Shown: positions 1-18,385 of the stretch, one piece after another
Position numbering within the stretch: the stretch's first letter is position 1
Layout: every line of letters begins with the position of its first letter
Assembly (NCBI GenBank): GCA_963669155.1
Contig: OZ022580.1
Location: 28,935,598 to 28,999,597 of the forward strand
Direction of reading: 5' to 3'
Length of the DNA stretch: 64,000 bases
Origin: Arbacia lixula
Lineage: Eukaryota > Echinodermata > Echinoidea > Arbacioida > Arbaciidae
Notes under the pieces: generated by a model
What the model was told of the DNA's origin: nothing
What the model saw: only the letters and a program-made list of their open reading frames with translations
Database searches by the model: none
Made by a program: the position numbers and the translations under genes

Positions 1-789
1 AGATAAGCAACCCATATGCAAAGATTAAGGAAGGATGAATGCAACATAAAATGGAAATGTTTCAAACATATTTAATCGGTTCTGTATTTCAAGATAATTA
101 GTCATTGTGTTGCTTAAAAGCTTAAAAGCATAAAGCTTTAACATTCTTTATATCACACAAAAATATATGTTCACAGTATCAGTTATTCAGATTGTTCACA
201 TATTCTGAGAAAAGCATGAGAAAAGAATTTATTGTGAAAACAAAACAGCTTGTACCAGACCCATCCTGTATGTAAGTCTTAACTGTGGGAATAACATTCA
301 GGAGGAGAATATGCAGCATTTAAAGCAGAAAGGAGCGAAACTGCAGATTATGTCTGGACTTATGTTAGATAGTTCGCGTATTTGCAGTGCATATAGATGA
401 GAGGATTATTATAATGAGGCAGCCTTGAGCTAAGAAAACTAGCCAAGCTCCATTGAGATGGTAATCCAAATAAGACGTTCTGGCGCCCTCTTACTGTCAT
501 CAAGCCACGAAAATGTTGATGACATACACTCAGCATGCGCTAGGCAGGTGGGGGATCATGGGATATGATAGGAAAACAAAGATGGCAGCATTATCTTTCT
601 TGAATGTCAGTCATGCCTCTTGATGGAAATGGCATCTCAGAATTAGCTCTTTATTTGGATCATAGAAGTATATTAAGTGATTTCTTACCTGTTGTTAATG
701 TTTTTGTTGCTTTCTCAGACTTTGTCTTTTTCTGTTAATATGCCCATTTTTGTTTAAGTGTCCATACATATTTCCATGCCTCCTTGAAA

Positions 790-1440
790 TCTGTACTAGC
801 AATTTGTTTGTATTCTATATTCTTTTCTCTTTTTCTCTGTATTGCTTGGTAGATTATATTTTGTGATCTCTGTTCCCCTTAATATTATTTTGCCCTTGTT
901 CTTCTGTTTGTCATTGCTGTCTTTCCTTCTGTATCTTCGTTCCCTCTCTGCCACTCCTTTCCTTCCTCTTTCTTTGTCTGTCTGTCTATCTCTTTCTCTG
1001 ACTATCTCATCTCCCCCACCTATATTGCTCTCCCTGGCCAAGTGCAGACTCCTTAGGGGGCACCAACAAGCAGACCTTGGGCTCCATTCTTCCTTCAAAC
1101 CATTTCTTCCTTCCTCTCATCTCCCCTCTCTTTCCCTTTCTTTCTCTCTTTTTCTCTCTCTCTTCCCATTTCTTTTCCTCTCTTCCTCTCTCTTCCTCAC
1201 ACCCTCAGTATGCCTCCTCTCATTTTCTCTGTCTCTTCCTACTCTCCCTCTCTGTCTCTGTCTTATTCTCTTTCTCTCTTTCTCTTTTTCTTTCTCTACA
1301 TATATTTCTAAATATATCATATATCTCTCTCTTCCCTCACCACCACCACTCTCTCACGCTCCCCCACCTCTCTCACCCCCCCCCCCCCCACACACACACC
1401 TTTCTCCCTCTCCTTGACCAAGCGTGGTCTCCTTAGTCTC
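790..1440. repeat. CT-rich pyrimidine tract flanked by a duplicated segment
   Basis: About 650 bases are dominated by C and T on the + strand, ending in a C run (1376-1389) and a short CA repeat. A segment of about 60 bases containing CAGACCTTGGGCTCC occurs at about 1035-1097 and again, diverged, at 1414-1477, bracketing the purest part of the tract. Apparent Leu/Ser/Pro-rich reading frames on + and Arg/Glu-rich ones on - are products of the composition. Confidence 0.8.
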
Positions 1441-1805
1441 CATAGGGGGCGGTAGGCAGACCTTGGGCTCCCTTCTACCAGAAAATTGCCATCAATGGCT
1501 GCATGCACATCCACCGCCAATCTCTAAAGGAAATCTGGGGAGCGGGCTTAGTGATGCCTCTATAATGAGACTCCCCATGCTTGAATCCAATGGCATTAAG
1601 GTTTCTTTCACAGCCTTCTGCAGTCTGGTGTGCCCACATCTTGAAGGAGAAGCAGCTAGGCAGTGGACACCGAAATTCCTCATTTATTCATGGCGGTTTG
1701 GTATTTTTCCGGGCAATGGAAGACTTGCTACCAGAGGGTATTTTATTATGTAGGGCTATGACTAATTTTGTGAAGAGGGGAATAGAGGAAGGGATGGGGG
1801 CAGAT

Positions 1806-1825
1806 GGGGGGGGGGGGGGGGGGGG
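1806..1825 (+). repeat. Homopolymer of 20 G
   Basis: An uninterrupted run of G on the + strand within the ZSWIM intron. Runs of this length are prone to length error in sequencing, so the exact count is uncertain. Confidence 0.9.
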
Positions 1826-3537
1826 TGGTTGGTAAAAGAGAGGAAAACTTTTAGTTGTGCTTCAAAGTCATTATGGGTATTGCTGTAGAGCTAACAAGAA
1901 AGAGCGTAATCCCAGTGCTGCTATATATGCTGCAGACATGTATGCGCTTCATTTTCTGCGAGAACCTGAATATGAAATGTTTTCATCTAATAGACTCATC
2001 TGAGAGGAAAATAAAAGTGAAGGAGTATGATGTTTCAGTTTGCAATCCTACACTCTCTCTGTGAGACTGATAACTGGGCAGGGTGAAGTAGGGAAAAGGG
2101 ACTCTTAATTTGCTTGATTTCTGTTAAAATATTAATCAAGCATGAGCACTTTCATGGTGTAAATAACAAAATATTGTCAATAGAAAAATGGAAAGACATT
2201 TGAATGAGTAATTATTTCTTAATGCATGTCTTGCTTTGTAGTTTCATGTAAACAAAGAAATACTGTTCTCGTGAAATCTGGCAATGCTCCCCATGGAGTG
2301 AGTGGCATTACTATAGCATGTTCTGCTTATGATGATAATTGCTCTATATGGTTACTGCATTTCCATCAGAGCCCCTCCTCAGGATAGCTTTTCAATACCT
2401 GTGGTTGTGGTTTTGGTGGTTAAGGTCACCCAAAATGAAGTGTTTTTGTTTGTAAGAGTAAGAACTGACGAAAGACTACCATTAATGTTAAGTTCTTTGT
2501 CATCTGGGGTATCCAAAGTGGGCGCTGTGACCATAGAAACGTCTGAGCAATTCATTACTTAACAAAATGCAACAGTAATGTGGATTTATTATTTTTCTTA
2601 CAATGTATGACATCTACGAGGTGGTGGTGACTGATAAGAAGCTTTAGAGTGTTACCCCAAGCTCCTTCTTCTTTGTTTGCTAGATTGTTTCTTGGTGCAT
2701 TTGCCTCTCTTTGGCTCCCTGGTTCACCCTGTTTTAATCCCTTTTCCATTTGTTGAGTTGGCCTCTTTTTGGGACCAGTTCAAGACTCGCTCAACTCAAC
2801 CTTTACCCCAGTTCTAAGTGGTATAAACTCTTTACGGTTGAAACATCATCTGATATTTATATTGCAATAGTACAAAACCAGTTAGCCATTTGCTGCTGAG
2901 CTTGAACTGGAAGAGGGAGAGGGAGCGTTCATTTCTGAGTCTTTTCCGCTGTGGTAGTTGGACAAGACTGAGAGAGCTGCAGCTCAGTGATGCAGGGGTT
3001 ATTCATGTATGCATTGTGGAGGCAGCTGAAGGAACTGAAACTTGCCCGCCTTTCTTTCATTACAATATATCATGACCCGCAGTTGCCACGGTAACCAGAT
3101 TCAGGATCTACAGCGATGTATGCAGCTTTCAGCACTCGTCACAATGACTGGCTGTGATTGATGGCTCGCAGGATTGGGCTTATTTCTCTCTATTTCTAAC
3201 CCCAGTTTTCATAAAGTATGCGTTAATGGGGGTTAAAGGAACATGAAGTTTAAAATATGTGTCAATCTTCGATTTCTATCAAATTTTACAGAACATTGTT
3301 TCATATCCCATGATGTGTCATACACACTATAGGATAAACAAAGGTGTTGTCTTCATTTTTGGTTTATGTCTGCTTAACACTAGCAGGTGCCAAGTATATA
3401 CATGTACGTGCACCTAAATTTGAACTCCAGACCCATAAAATCTTGAAATTTGCAATTCCCCACAAGTTTCCTCTGATTTTGTTGAAATATCCTCAGATGT
3501 TTTGATAATCCTTTTCTCATATTTGTCTGCTTGGAAT

Positions 3538-3655
3538 GGGAGCGACAGACAGCGACTGCAAGTGGTTTTGAGGGTTCGGGTGTCCTTTAATAAGTCTGGA
3601 GCAACAGACAGCGACTGCAAGTGGTTTTGAAGGTTCGGGTGTCCTTTAATAAGTG
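3538..3655. repeat. Two-copy tandem duplication, 59-bp period
   Basis: The block containing ACAGACAGCGACTGCAAGTG is followed 59 bases later by a second copy with only a few substitutions. Both copies end in GTCCTTTAATAAGT. It lies in an intron and has no coding signal. Confidence 0.9.
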
Positions 3656-3845
3656 TGAGGAGTGTGTATCAGTGGTTGGGTGCTGGAAGGAAGGGTGTGA
3701 GGGGTAGGGGACAGTGTCAACTATTTTTCCACCTGTGTCATTCAATACATGTTGGGACTTTGGGATTTAGGGGAAGAGGGAGCGGGGAGCAGGAACAAAC
3801 CCAGAGCCTTGCCCATTGTGAAATGAACACCTAGTCATATGATAT

Positions 3846-3957
3846 GTGGGGGACTCTGTGTACTGTGTGTGGCTGTATGTGTGTCTGTATGTCTGTGATT
3901 ATGTGTGGGTATGTGTGTCTGTAAGTATGAGTGTGTGTATATATATATGTGTGTGTT

Positions 3958-3988
<31 letters not shown>

Positions 3989-4082
3989 AAAACAAAAAAA
4001 AAGTGTGTGTGCATGTGTGTGTCGATTCCATGCAGAAAAAACTTGTGTGTGTATATATATATATATATATATAATTATACAA
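3846..4082. repeat. GT-rich and AT microsatellite
   Basis: Imperfect TG repeats run from 3846, become a pure (GT)n block around 3960-3988, and end in an (AT)n block around 4053-4072. Cys/Val-rich and Thr/His-rich open frames on the two strands reflect the repeat. Confidence 0.9.
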
Positions 4083-4384
4083 TACAAATATATATAATTA
4101 CACAATTGGAACTAGTATTTCCTTTCTTCTCTCCCTTACACTGTCTGTGTATATGTGTCATTCTGAAACAGCAGCAATAATGTTACCTTAAACATTTATA
4201 TTTTACAGGTAACATGCACTCTACAGTGCGATATGAACACTGATTGATTATAACCTTGGTATGCAATCTTCATGGATGATACAATGTGTTAACCCCTTCA
4301 GTACCAAGGCGTGAAAAACCTATTGATTAATTATATGTCAAATGCACCTATGAAACTTAGAGCGTTAACATGTGTTTTATTTAA

Positions 4385-11171
<6,787 letters not shown>

Positions 11172-14100
11172 CGCTGGGCCCCGGAGGAGGGTCGCGCTGT
11201 GACCCGCCACCCGGCCCCGGATTGCACCGGGCGCCTAGACCGAGACGGAGACTTCTTTGTGCCAGTCGTGGGGATTTTGTGGGTGTGATGATGACTCTTT
11301 GTTAGAAAATATGAAAGAACTTCTAAAATGTAAAAAATTAGAATAAAGAAAAAATGCAGGGGCAATATGCAAATGATATTTCTGTTTTTATTTGTTTTGA
11401 AAGAGGTGAGTTTTGAATAATGAAGGAGTATGTTAACAAGATTCTAACCACACCATTGTAGTATTTGTAATGATTCAAATGAATCGATTGTTCCATGTTC
11501 ATGTGAGCTGCTAGGCTTCATTGCTAGTTCAGTGTTCCATTTTTGATAAACGGCACTCCGAAGCTTACCGACATGTAGATTTGATTTGATTTCATTTGAT
11601 TTTTGTCAGTATTCTCGGTGATCCATTTGTCCTTGTGATTGATGTGTGATACAAACTTGAAATTATTATGTTTTTTTTGTGAAATCTAGGCTATCTGGTA
11701 TAGCCCTCTCAGATAACGTTTAATAAGTCATGGAGGACAAATAGGAATTTACAGATCAAGGGGTCCCAATGAAGATGCTAACTTATCTTGCTCATGATCC
11801 ACCCTCTCAGTAATAACTGTGTGTAATTAATAGCTCAACTGAAGATGCTATATATGCAGTTAAGTGGTAGTGTGCTATTCAATAGCAGTTTCCAGAATTA
11901 AATTTGGTGATTTAGTCATGAAATTGCTCAGCTGAATTGATTGAATGATTAATAGTAACAAGAGAACATGACGATTGACCTTTCCATTGCCATAGGTCCA
12001 TTATTACAACTCCATACCTGTGAATTGCAGATGCATGTGATAGGCAAGATAAAGCGATACAAACTTTCTACCTGGACCTTATAAAACTGCACAAGATGCA
12101 GTGACTAGAATGCAGTAAAATTGTTTATTGTCTCTCTTACTTGTCTGCTTCCACAATCTGAAAAGCTTCATTCTTGGCGAATAAAGAAAATGGCTGGCCC
12201 AGTATTCATTCTTGTGAAGAATGTGCTTTAAAGTAATCCAGGAACCATCATTCATGATTGTATCCCTTTCATGGAAATGTGTAAGTGCATGTATGCATGT
12301 GTTTCCAAAAGAGATTTCCCTTGGCCTATATTTAGTGGTTGTACCCCAAAATGATTTTGGTCATACCCTTCTGAAGTTTGCAGGACTATTGATTTCATCA
12401 GCCTCAATTCTCGTTTCTGTGAATTCATTATTCTTTACATGAAGCTGTGATGTGTTGACCTCATAAAGCCCTGTCTCTTTGTTACTCTGACATTGCAATG
12501 TTAATCCTATGTATGCCAGCGTTTTAAATTGCCAACTCTACTCTACACCTGACGTAAGTGATTGGAGTTGATTTGAGCCCAAGCACAGTCTGTTGATCAT
12601 ACCGTCCAAGAATCGGACCATGTACCTGGAATCACTTCTTCCTCTATGCATGGATAATTTCCCTAGAACTTTTCTTTAAACTTCCTTTAAAGACCTGGCC
12701 ATTATCTGTATTCTGGGAATTTACAAAACTTTTAAGATGGTCCAACAAAATAATTCTGTTTTGAGCACTTTTGCTGGCATGGCCTCATTTTAGACAAAAA
12801 TTAGAAGGAAGTGCCAGTATTTTTTTAAAACACTTCTCATATTTCTTTTTGATCATCTATTTTCCTTGCTTCACTAGAAATGTTCTTCCCCCGCCCCCAT
12901 CCTTCTTAAGATTATCACATCGCCACTGAGCAAAGCGATTGTGCATTTATAAAATGTTCCTTGTTTTAGGAAAAGAACACATGTTTGCCAGTAAATACCG
13001 GTAAGTTCAGATATTCATCCTGTGAACATTTCGTTCATCATAATGCTCATGAATTTTGTGAAATACAAGAAAGAGAAGCAGTGAAAGCTGTAAAACTTTT
13101 ATCTGAAACTTGAAAATTGGGGTTACAAAATGAAGTAGGAGAAGTTGATTTGTGCTTGGGTTCGTATTGGCTCTTTTCATTGACATCAGGTTTAATGATC
13201 ATTCTCATCTCTAGCTATATTGCCAAAGTATGGACAGTAGGCCCTTCCCTCTTCACTGTGGTCGCTTGCAAAGTAAGAGGGAATATTTGAGGGGAAAATT
13301 AATGTTTGCCAAACATGTATCATACATTGTGACAGTAAGTTAAAACTAGATAGGAGGTTTAATGATTGCATGCAACTCTTTCTATGCTCCTACCTAAATG
13401 TCTTGCATTATGTCGGCTCAATATGAAAAGCGTACCTATTCAAGATGTTGATTTCTAAAGTAAGCTTTGTAGGGGTAATAACAGTAATAATGATTATGAT
13501 GCATGTTGATTTATTTGAATAGTGTAGGTATTAAAAAAACCTGTTGAAGGGTTAACTTTTTTCAGTGAGTATGGAGCCCTACAAATGTGTAGGAAACAAA
13601 GCTAGATTTTTGCCAATTTAAGATTTGCTTTGTCTAACTAACTTCCCAGGAGGATTTACTCAGTAAATTATGAGTAGCTTGATTTAAACCCTTGGTAGTT
13701 TTCCCCCCATCTTTCCGTTTCCTTGTCCCTTTTTATTTCTTAAAGAGTTATGCCCTGTCGGAAACGTACCATACTAATGACGTATTTATCCATTTTTTTA
13801 TGTCAGCGTATTTGAAGAAACTACCTCAAAGACCTCATGTTGTATCATGTACATTAGGAATTTAATATTCATTGCGTAATTGTTATTGCTAATCTATTTA
13901 AGTAGTGAAAAGTTAGAGAAGAACACTTGCAGGGAACTTGACTATTGTCATTAATTATGATTGATCATTTTCAAGATTTGTGAAAAAGAATGATGTCATT
14001 GATATATTGATCCTGATGACCAGAGAGAAAACAATTGGCTTGGACGAGGGCTAGGTCCCTAGTTTCAGCATGTCTCAGTACGATACGTCTTGTAAGATAT

Positions 14101-17100
14101 TATAGCATGATAATGTATGTGTAAGGAATGTCCTTTATCAGGTTGTGCTTGTAAATTTCTTTGATGTTTCCATGGAAACATAGAATGTTGTATAATCATT
14201 AATGCCATGCTACATTATTTTGTAGAATGTAGATTTCCAGTTGAGTCAAGATAAGCAAAGACTCTTTGATTCATCTTTGTGTAGGCTGCTAGAGTGGGAC
14301 CCATTGCAGGTAATGATGATTTGAAGGGTTGCAGAAATCCTTCAACAATCATGGATTGATTCATTGCCTTTCTTAAAGATGTCTCATTCCACCAGTCCCA
14401 ATTTTGTTTTTTTCCGGGTATTACCATTATGTTTTGTTCGTATTACCATGCTGCAAGTTACAAAGATATTATAACACGCTGCACCGTGTGGCCATAAAAT
14501 CTCTCAGCTGTTTCAACCAGATGGAAGAATGAAGTTGTAAAATATTATTCTAGTCGATCACTTCTGTATTTATTGTTGTTCATATGTCACCTGAAGACCA
14601 CAGACCTAGTCTATCAAGTGTTGTTGTCGACTTTGTGTTGATGTTGTGTTGTCATGGAAACACTCTTTAACTATCATTTGCACACAGGTTGAACATGTAA
14701 AGTTCTATTTTTTTTCTTTCTATTTCTTCTCTTCAGTTGTTGGCATATTTTCCAGTCTGTCATACTCCTGAAATTTGTGGCATTATTTGAACCTGAAATG
14801 TGTGCATATTGTATTTGTTGTCAAGCTCTCAAACTCAAGTTTTATTTGCCAGAAGAGAGAACGAACAGTGACTGAAAGATTGCACCATTGCACATCTCAT
14901 GGAAGAGTTGTTTTGGTTTGGCTTACAAGTTATCTTGTGGCAAAATAGTGAATCAGTGAATGTCTTGTGAGAGGAAGTAAGAAGAAGTCTATTTGATAAG
15001 AGAGGGAATCTGAGATAGAAACCCAGTCTTGCTTGATTTTGTTTCTTTTCACTGATTAACTCTTATTCAGATGTTTACCAAAGAAAAGTCCCAAACATGG
15101 GATCATGAAGTTAGTGACATATCCTTAGTTTCTCCTCCTCGTACATTGACTTCAGTTTGAGGAATTACAGGTACAAGCTTTTGAGACACTGATCTCTTTT
15201 ATACATTATGATTCTGTTCAAATACCCATTTTAACTTATTTTCAAAATAATTTGTTGGAGCATGATTTCTTTAAGAGCATAACATTTGAAATTATGCCTC
15301 AGTGCAGGAAAAATTATACAATATTCTTATTGTATCAAGTTTTTTTTTTTTCAGTGACATTTATATTATTCTAAACCAATGTTCTCCTCTTAATACATTT
15401 AGTCAATGGTTTGTTTTATCACTGTGTTTTGAGTAACATCAGTGGGTGAACAGCAGGTTGAAATGAAGCCATAACTAGCTACAGTTCCAATGGACCAGTG
15501 ACAGGTCAACTTTTTTGCCATTTTTGTTGGATAAGTAGCTAAAGTGCCAATACGTTGTAAGAGAGTGCTTATGTTTTTGTTTTCTTTTCATTTTCATTGA
15601 GGAAATGGAGGGGAGAGTTCAGGTGCTATATATTTTATGTGTTCATATAGGGATTCAAGTGCAAGAAATAGTTCTGTACAAAGACTAAAATAACACAAAC
15701 AGTATGTCTATGAATGTTGCAAAGTTTCTTGTTCAATGTGTTAATCATGTACAGTCCAGCCAGTTGTGATTTTCAGTGTTTTTTTCTCTGGGTTGGATAT
15801 AATTTTGTTTCACTTTTATTTCCTTTTTGTGACCATCGAACTGTTTGCTGCGGGATGTATCGTTTCTATATTTTCTTTGTCAGTGTGCGATCAAGATTGT
15901 ATCAACAAATCTGGAGGGAAAAAAAGCTATGGTGAATGAAAGATTTAAGAAGATTGATGGTACAGTGTGTAGAAATTCAGAGGATTTATTCAGCGATGAA
16001 AGTTTATATAGTCTACCAGATAGATTGAAAATTCTGAAGATTGCAGCAAATATGTATGCATTTGAATTATGATTTTTGTTTCTATTTAATGATAGCAGAG
16101 CAATCAAATTATCATCTCGTTAGCGCCTCAAGTTCTCTCACTTGCATTGTCTGCTAGATATGTGAAAACAATGTGAAAACTAGCAGTGTGCTGCGAGAGA
16201 GGGGCATTCAACTATATCAGGCAAGCTTCTTCGTAGCAAAAACCTTTAGTAGCAGCTGTCATTCGAATTGAGATCTTTTGTGTTGGTAAAACTTTGAGTA
16301 GAATGTATTTCAAGTACTATATTTCAGCCCAGTGGTGATGTATTTGACTCTTTCTCAGTTAATAATGGTAAAAACCCCACCAAATTTATCTGAAATTATG
16401 ACTTAAACTCAACTAGCTCTGACTTTATGTGCTATTTAGCTCTAAGGGGTAAACATCATCAGTCAAGCATGGTCAACATGACTGAATACTGTATCTCCTG
16501 TTTGTGTTGACCATGTAGGACTCAAAGCCTCTGACCAGAGATTATATCAAGTCTGTGCTGTACATCCCATATTATCTCCTACTATTACTGCGGGGCAAAA
16601 AACGTATATACCTCCCTCTAATGTTTAGGAATGTACAGTGTATTTCCAATCCTGGTTGAACCTGTGGTTTCTATGGCAATACCACCCAGTGTGATGTTGG
16701 GAATGGAAAGTGGAATTGGAATTTTAGCAGCTCTGGTGGTCCTCTTCATTAAACTACATTGTTGTGAGGCATTTGGTAATGAAAATGGATGGATGTAGTT
16801 TCTGCAGCACTGTAGGATAGTAATGTTTGGTTCACTCTCTCTCTTCTTTAGTACGGAGGAGTGATGTTCTGTACCTGTTGTGCTATTTTAGCTGAAATAT
16901 CGGCACAAGGTTTGTCTTGTCAAAAATCATATTAGTTCACTTGTGATTCTATGTTCTTTTTTCACATCTTTGTTGCAAGTTTCTTTCTATGTAGTGTAAT
17001 AGAATTTGAGAAAATGTGATCATGAAAAAAAAATTACGCTCAGGGCATGTCTCAGACAATTTCCAACTGTTGACGTTTTTTTCTCGGAATGATGGAGAGA

Positions 17101-17490
17101 GAGAGAGGGAGAGAAGAAAAACATTCTGTGAAAAACAATAGTTTTTTGTGATAATTTATTATGCGTCTCTTGTATGAAAAGTTTCTCTGCTATGGTGTAG
17201 TTAGATGAATCTAGCGTGTCTCTTCATCTGTATCATTCTATAGTACCAGATTGACTTCTAGAGCTTATAGTAGATCAAAATGAGAGGATAGATGTTATTA
17301 GCCATACACTCATGATGATGATGGTGATGATGTTGATGATATGAAAAAAAATGATTAAAATGTCATAAAAAATAGAAAAAGTGAGGGTTGATGCAGTTGA
17401 AAATTTTCCAGTTTTATAATAAATTATTGACCCAAGTATGAGGAAAGGACTGTATTGATCATGAAAACAATGCCTCTGTGTCTTCATTTC
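11172..17490 (+). other. Probable long 3' UTR and downstream flank of the ZSWIM gene
   Basis: More than 6 kb without a recognisable exon, T-rich on the + strand, and nearly free of the transposon palindromes that crowd the sequence beyond about 17.6 kb. That contrast, plus several AATAAA hexamers in the sense direction, suggests a long 3' UTR. The true end is not visible. Short ORFs here do not resemble any protein I know. Confidence 0.45.
11342..11347 (+). terminator. AATAAA poly(A) signal, proximal candidate
   Basis: First sense AATAAA, about 170 nt after the ZSWIM stop codon, in GAATAAAGAAAAAATG. Further sense hexamers at 12180-12185, 17418-17423 and 17962-17967 could serve longer isoforms. 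There is no cleavage-site evidence. Confidence 0.4.
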
Positions 17491-17494
17491 AGCT

Positions 17495-17612
17495 TGTATG
17501 TGTGACCTGTATGTGTGTGACCTGTATGTGTGTGACCTGTATGTGTGTGACCTGTATGTGTGTGACCTCTATGTAGTGACCTGTATGTGTGTGACCTGTA
17601 TGTATGCAGAAT
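17495..17612. repeat. 15-bp tandem repeat (TGTATGTGTGTGACC)n
   Basis: About seven copies of a 15-base unit with one deletion variant near 17570. Because 15 is a multiple of three, the repeat stays open and reads as (CDLYV)n. It is not a gene. Confidence 0.92.
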
Positions 17613-17627
17613 CCGGAAATGCTGTAT

Positions 17628-17778
17628 GGTCCCATTGCATAAAACTTACCATTAATTGCAAATCTGTCATCAATGGTAAATTGCCATAGTAACACCACTC
17701 GCCAGCCAATCAAATACATGGTTTTCATAAAAGATGTCATTGGTAGTAATTAATGGTCAGTTTTATGCAATAGGGCCC
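17628..17778. mobile_element. Palindromic MITE, GGGCCC/TTGCATAAAACT family
   Basis: The left end GGTCCCATTGCATAAAACTT is mirrored by the right end GTTTTATGCAATAGGGCCC; inside are ACCATTAATTG and GTAATTAATGGTC. About 150 bp with no coding capacity. The same termini occur at 36429-36587, and a relative at 36588-36752. Confidence 0.8.
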
Positions 17779-18027
17779 TGGAGTTGTCAGCTGTATGCAG
17801 TTGAAAGGTCGGAGCATTTCATCAACACTTAAAATCGATTCTTAAATTAATTCCGATTTACTTGATAACACACTCCCATTGCTCTCTTTGCAAGAAGACA
17901 GACCAGCAGATTGAAGCCTGTAAAGGAGAATGCAGATAATATGCTGGATATGACATTGAGCAATAAAATGTTCTGAAGAGTATAGAGACAGGGAGATTTT
18001 ACAGAAAGGAAAGCTTTTACATGTACT

Positions 18028-18385
18028 TTAAAGATGGCCCGTCCCTTTTACAAACATCTGCAAACCTCATGAACGTTTGCATATATTTAGCACGTATCTT
18101 TGGGATACCAACTGTGAAAATTTAAGGTCAGAGGTACTATAACTCCCGTAGAATAAAGAAAAATCTAACTAGGTTTAACTGAGATTTGATTACTTTCGTG
18201 CTACGAAAAAAGAAAGCTCGATCAATTATCGAAGACTATTTCCTCAAAACCGAATACATGTATTGCGCTTTGTCGATTCCAGGGAAAGGTTATACATGTA
18301 CAATGTATAGCCACTCTCTCTCAAATGATGAAAAAGTCAGGGAACTTTCAGAATTACGTCTGCAAAAGGGACGGGCTACCTTTAA
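18028..18385. mobile_element. TTAA-flanked MITE, family T1, copy 1
   Basis: Left end TTAAAGATGGCCCGTCCCTT, right end in reverse AAAGGGACGGGCTACCTTTAA. The terminal repeats are about 24 bp with few mismatches, bounded by TTAA on both sides. The 358-bp interior matches 20897-21262 in inverted orientation. TTAA target sites point to a piggyBac- or Kolobok-type transposase acting in trans. There is no transposase ORF. Confidence 0.8.

Noticed and set aside
842..1436. Long Leu/Ser/Pro-rich open frame on + and Arg/Glu-rich frames on -
   Set aside because: They follow the CT microsatellite; no splice logic, no homology and composition alone explains them.
3831..4180. Overlapping Thr/His/Tyr- and Cys/Val-rich open frames
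   Set aside because: Products of GT and AT repeats on both strands.
17489..17740. Repeated CDLYV and HTGHTHIQVT peptides
   Set aside because: A 15-bp repeat keeps all frames periodic and open; there is no gene.
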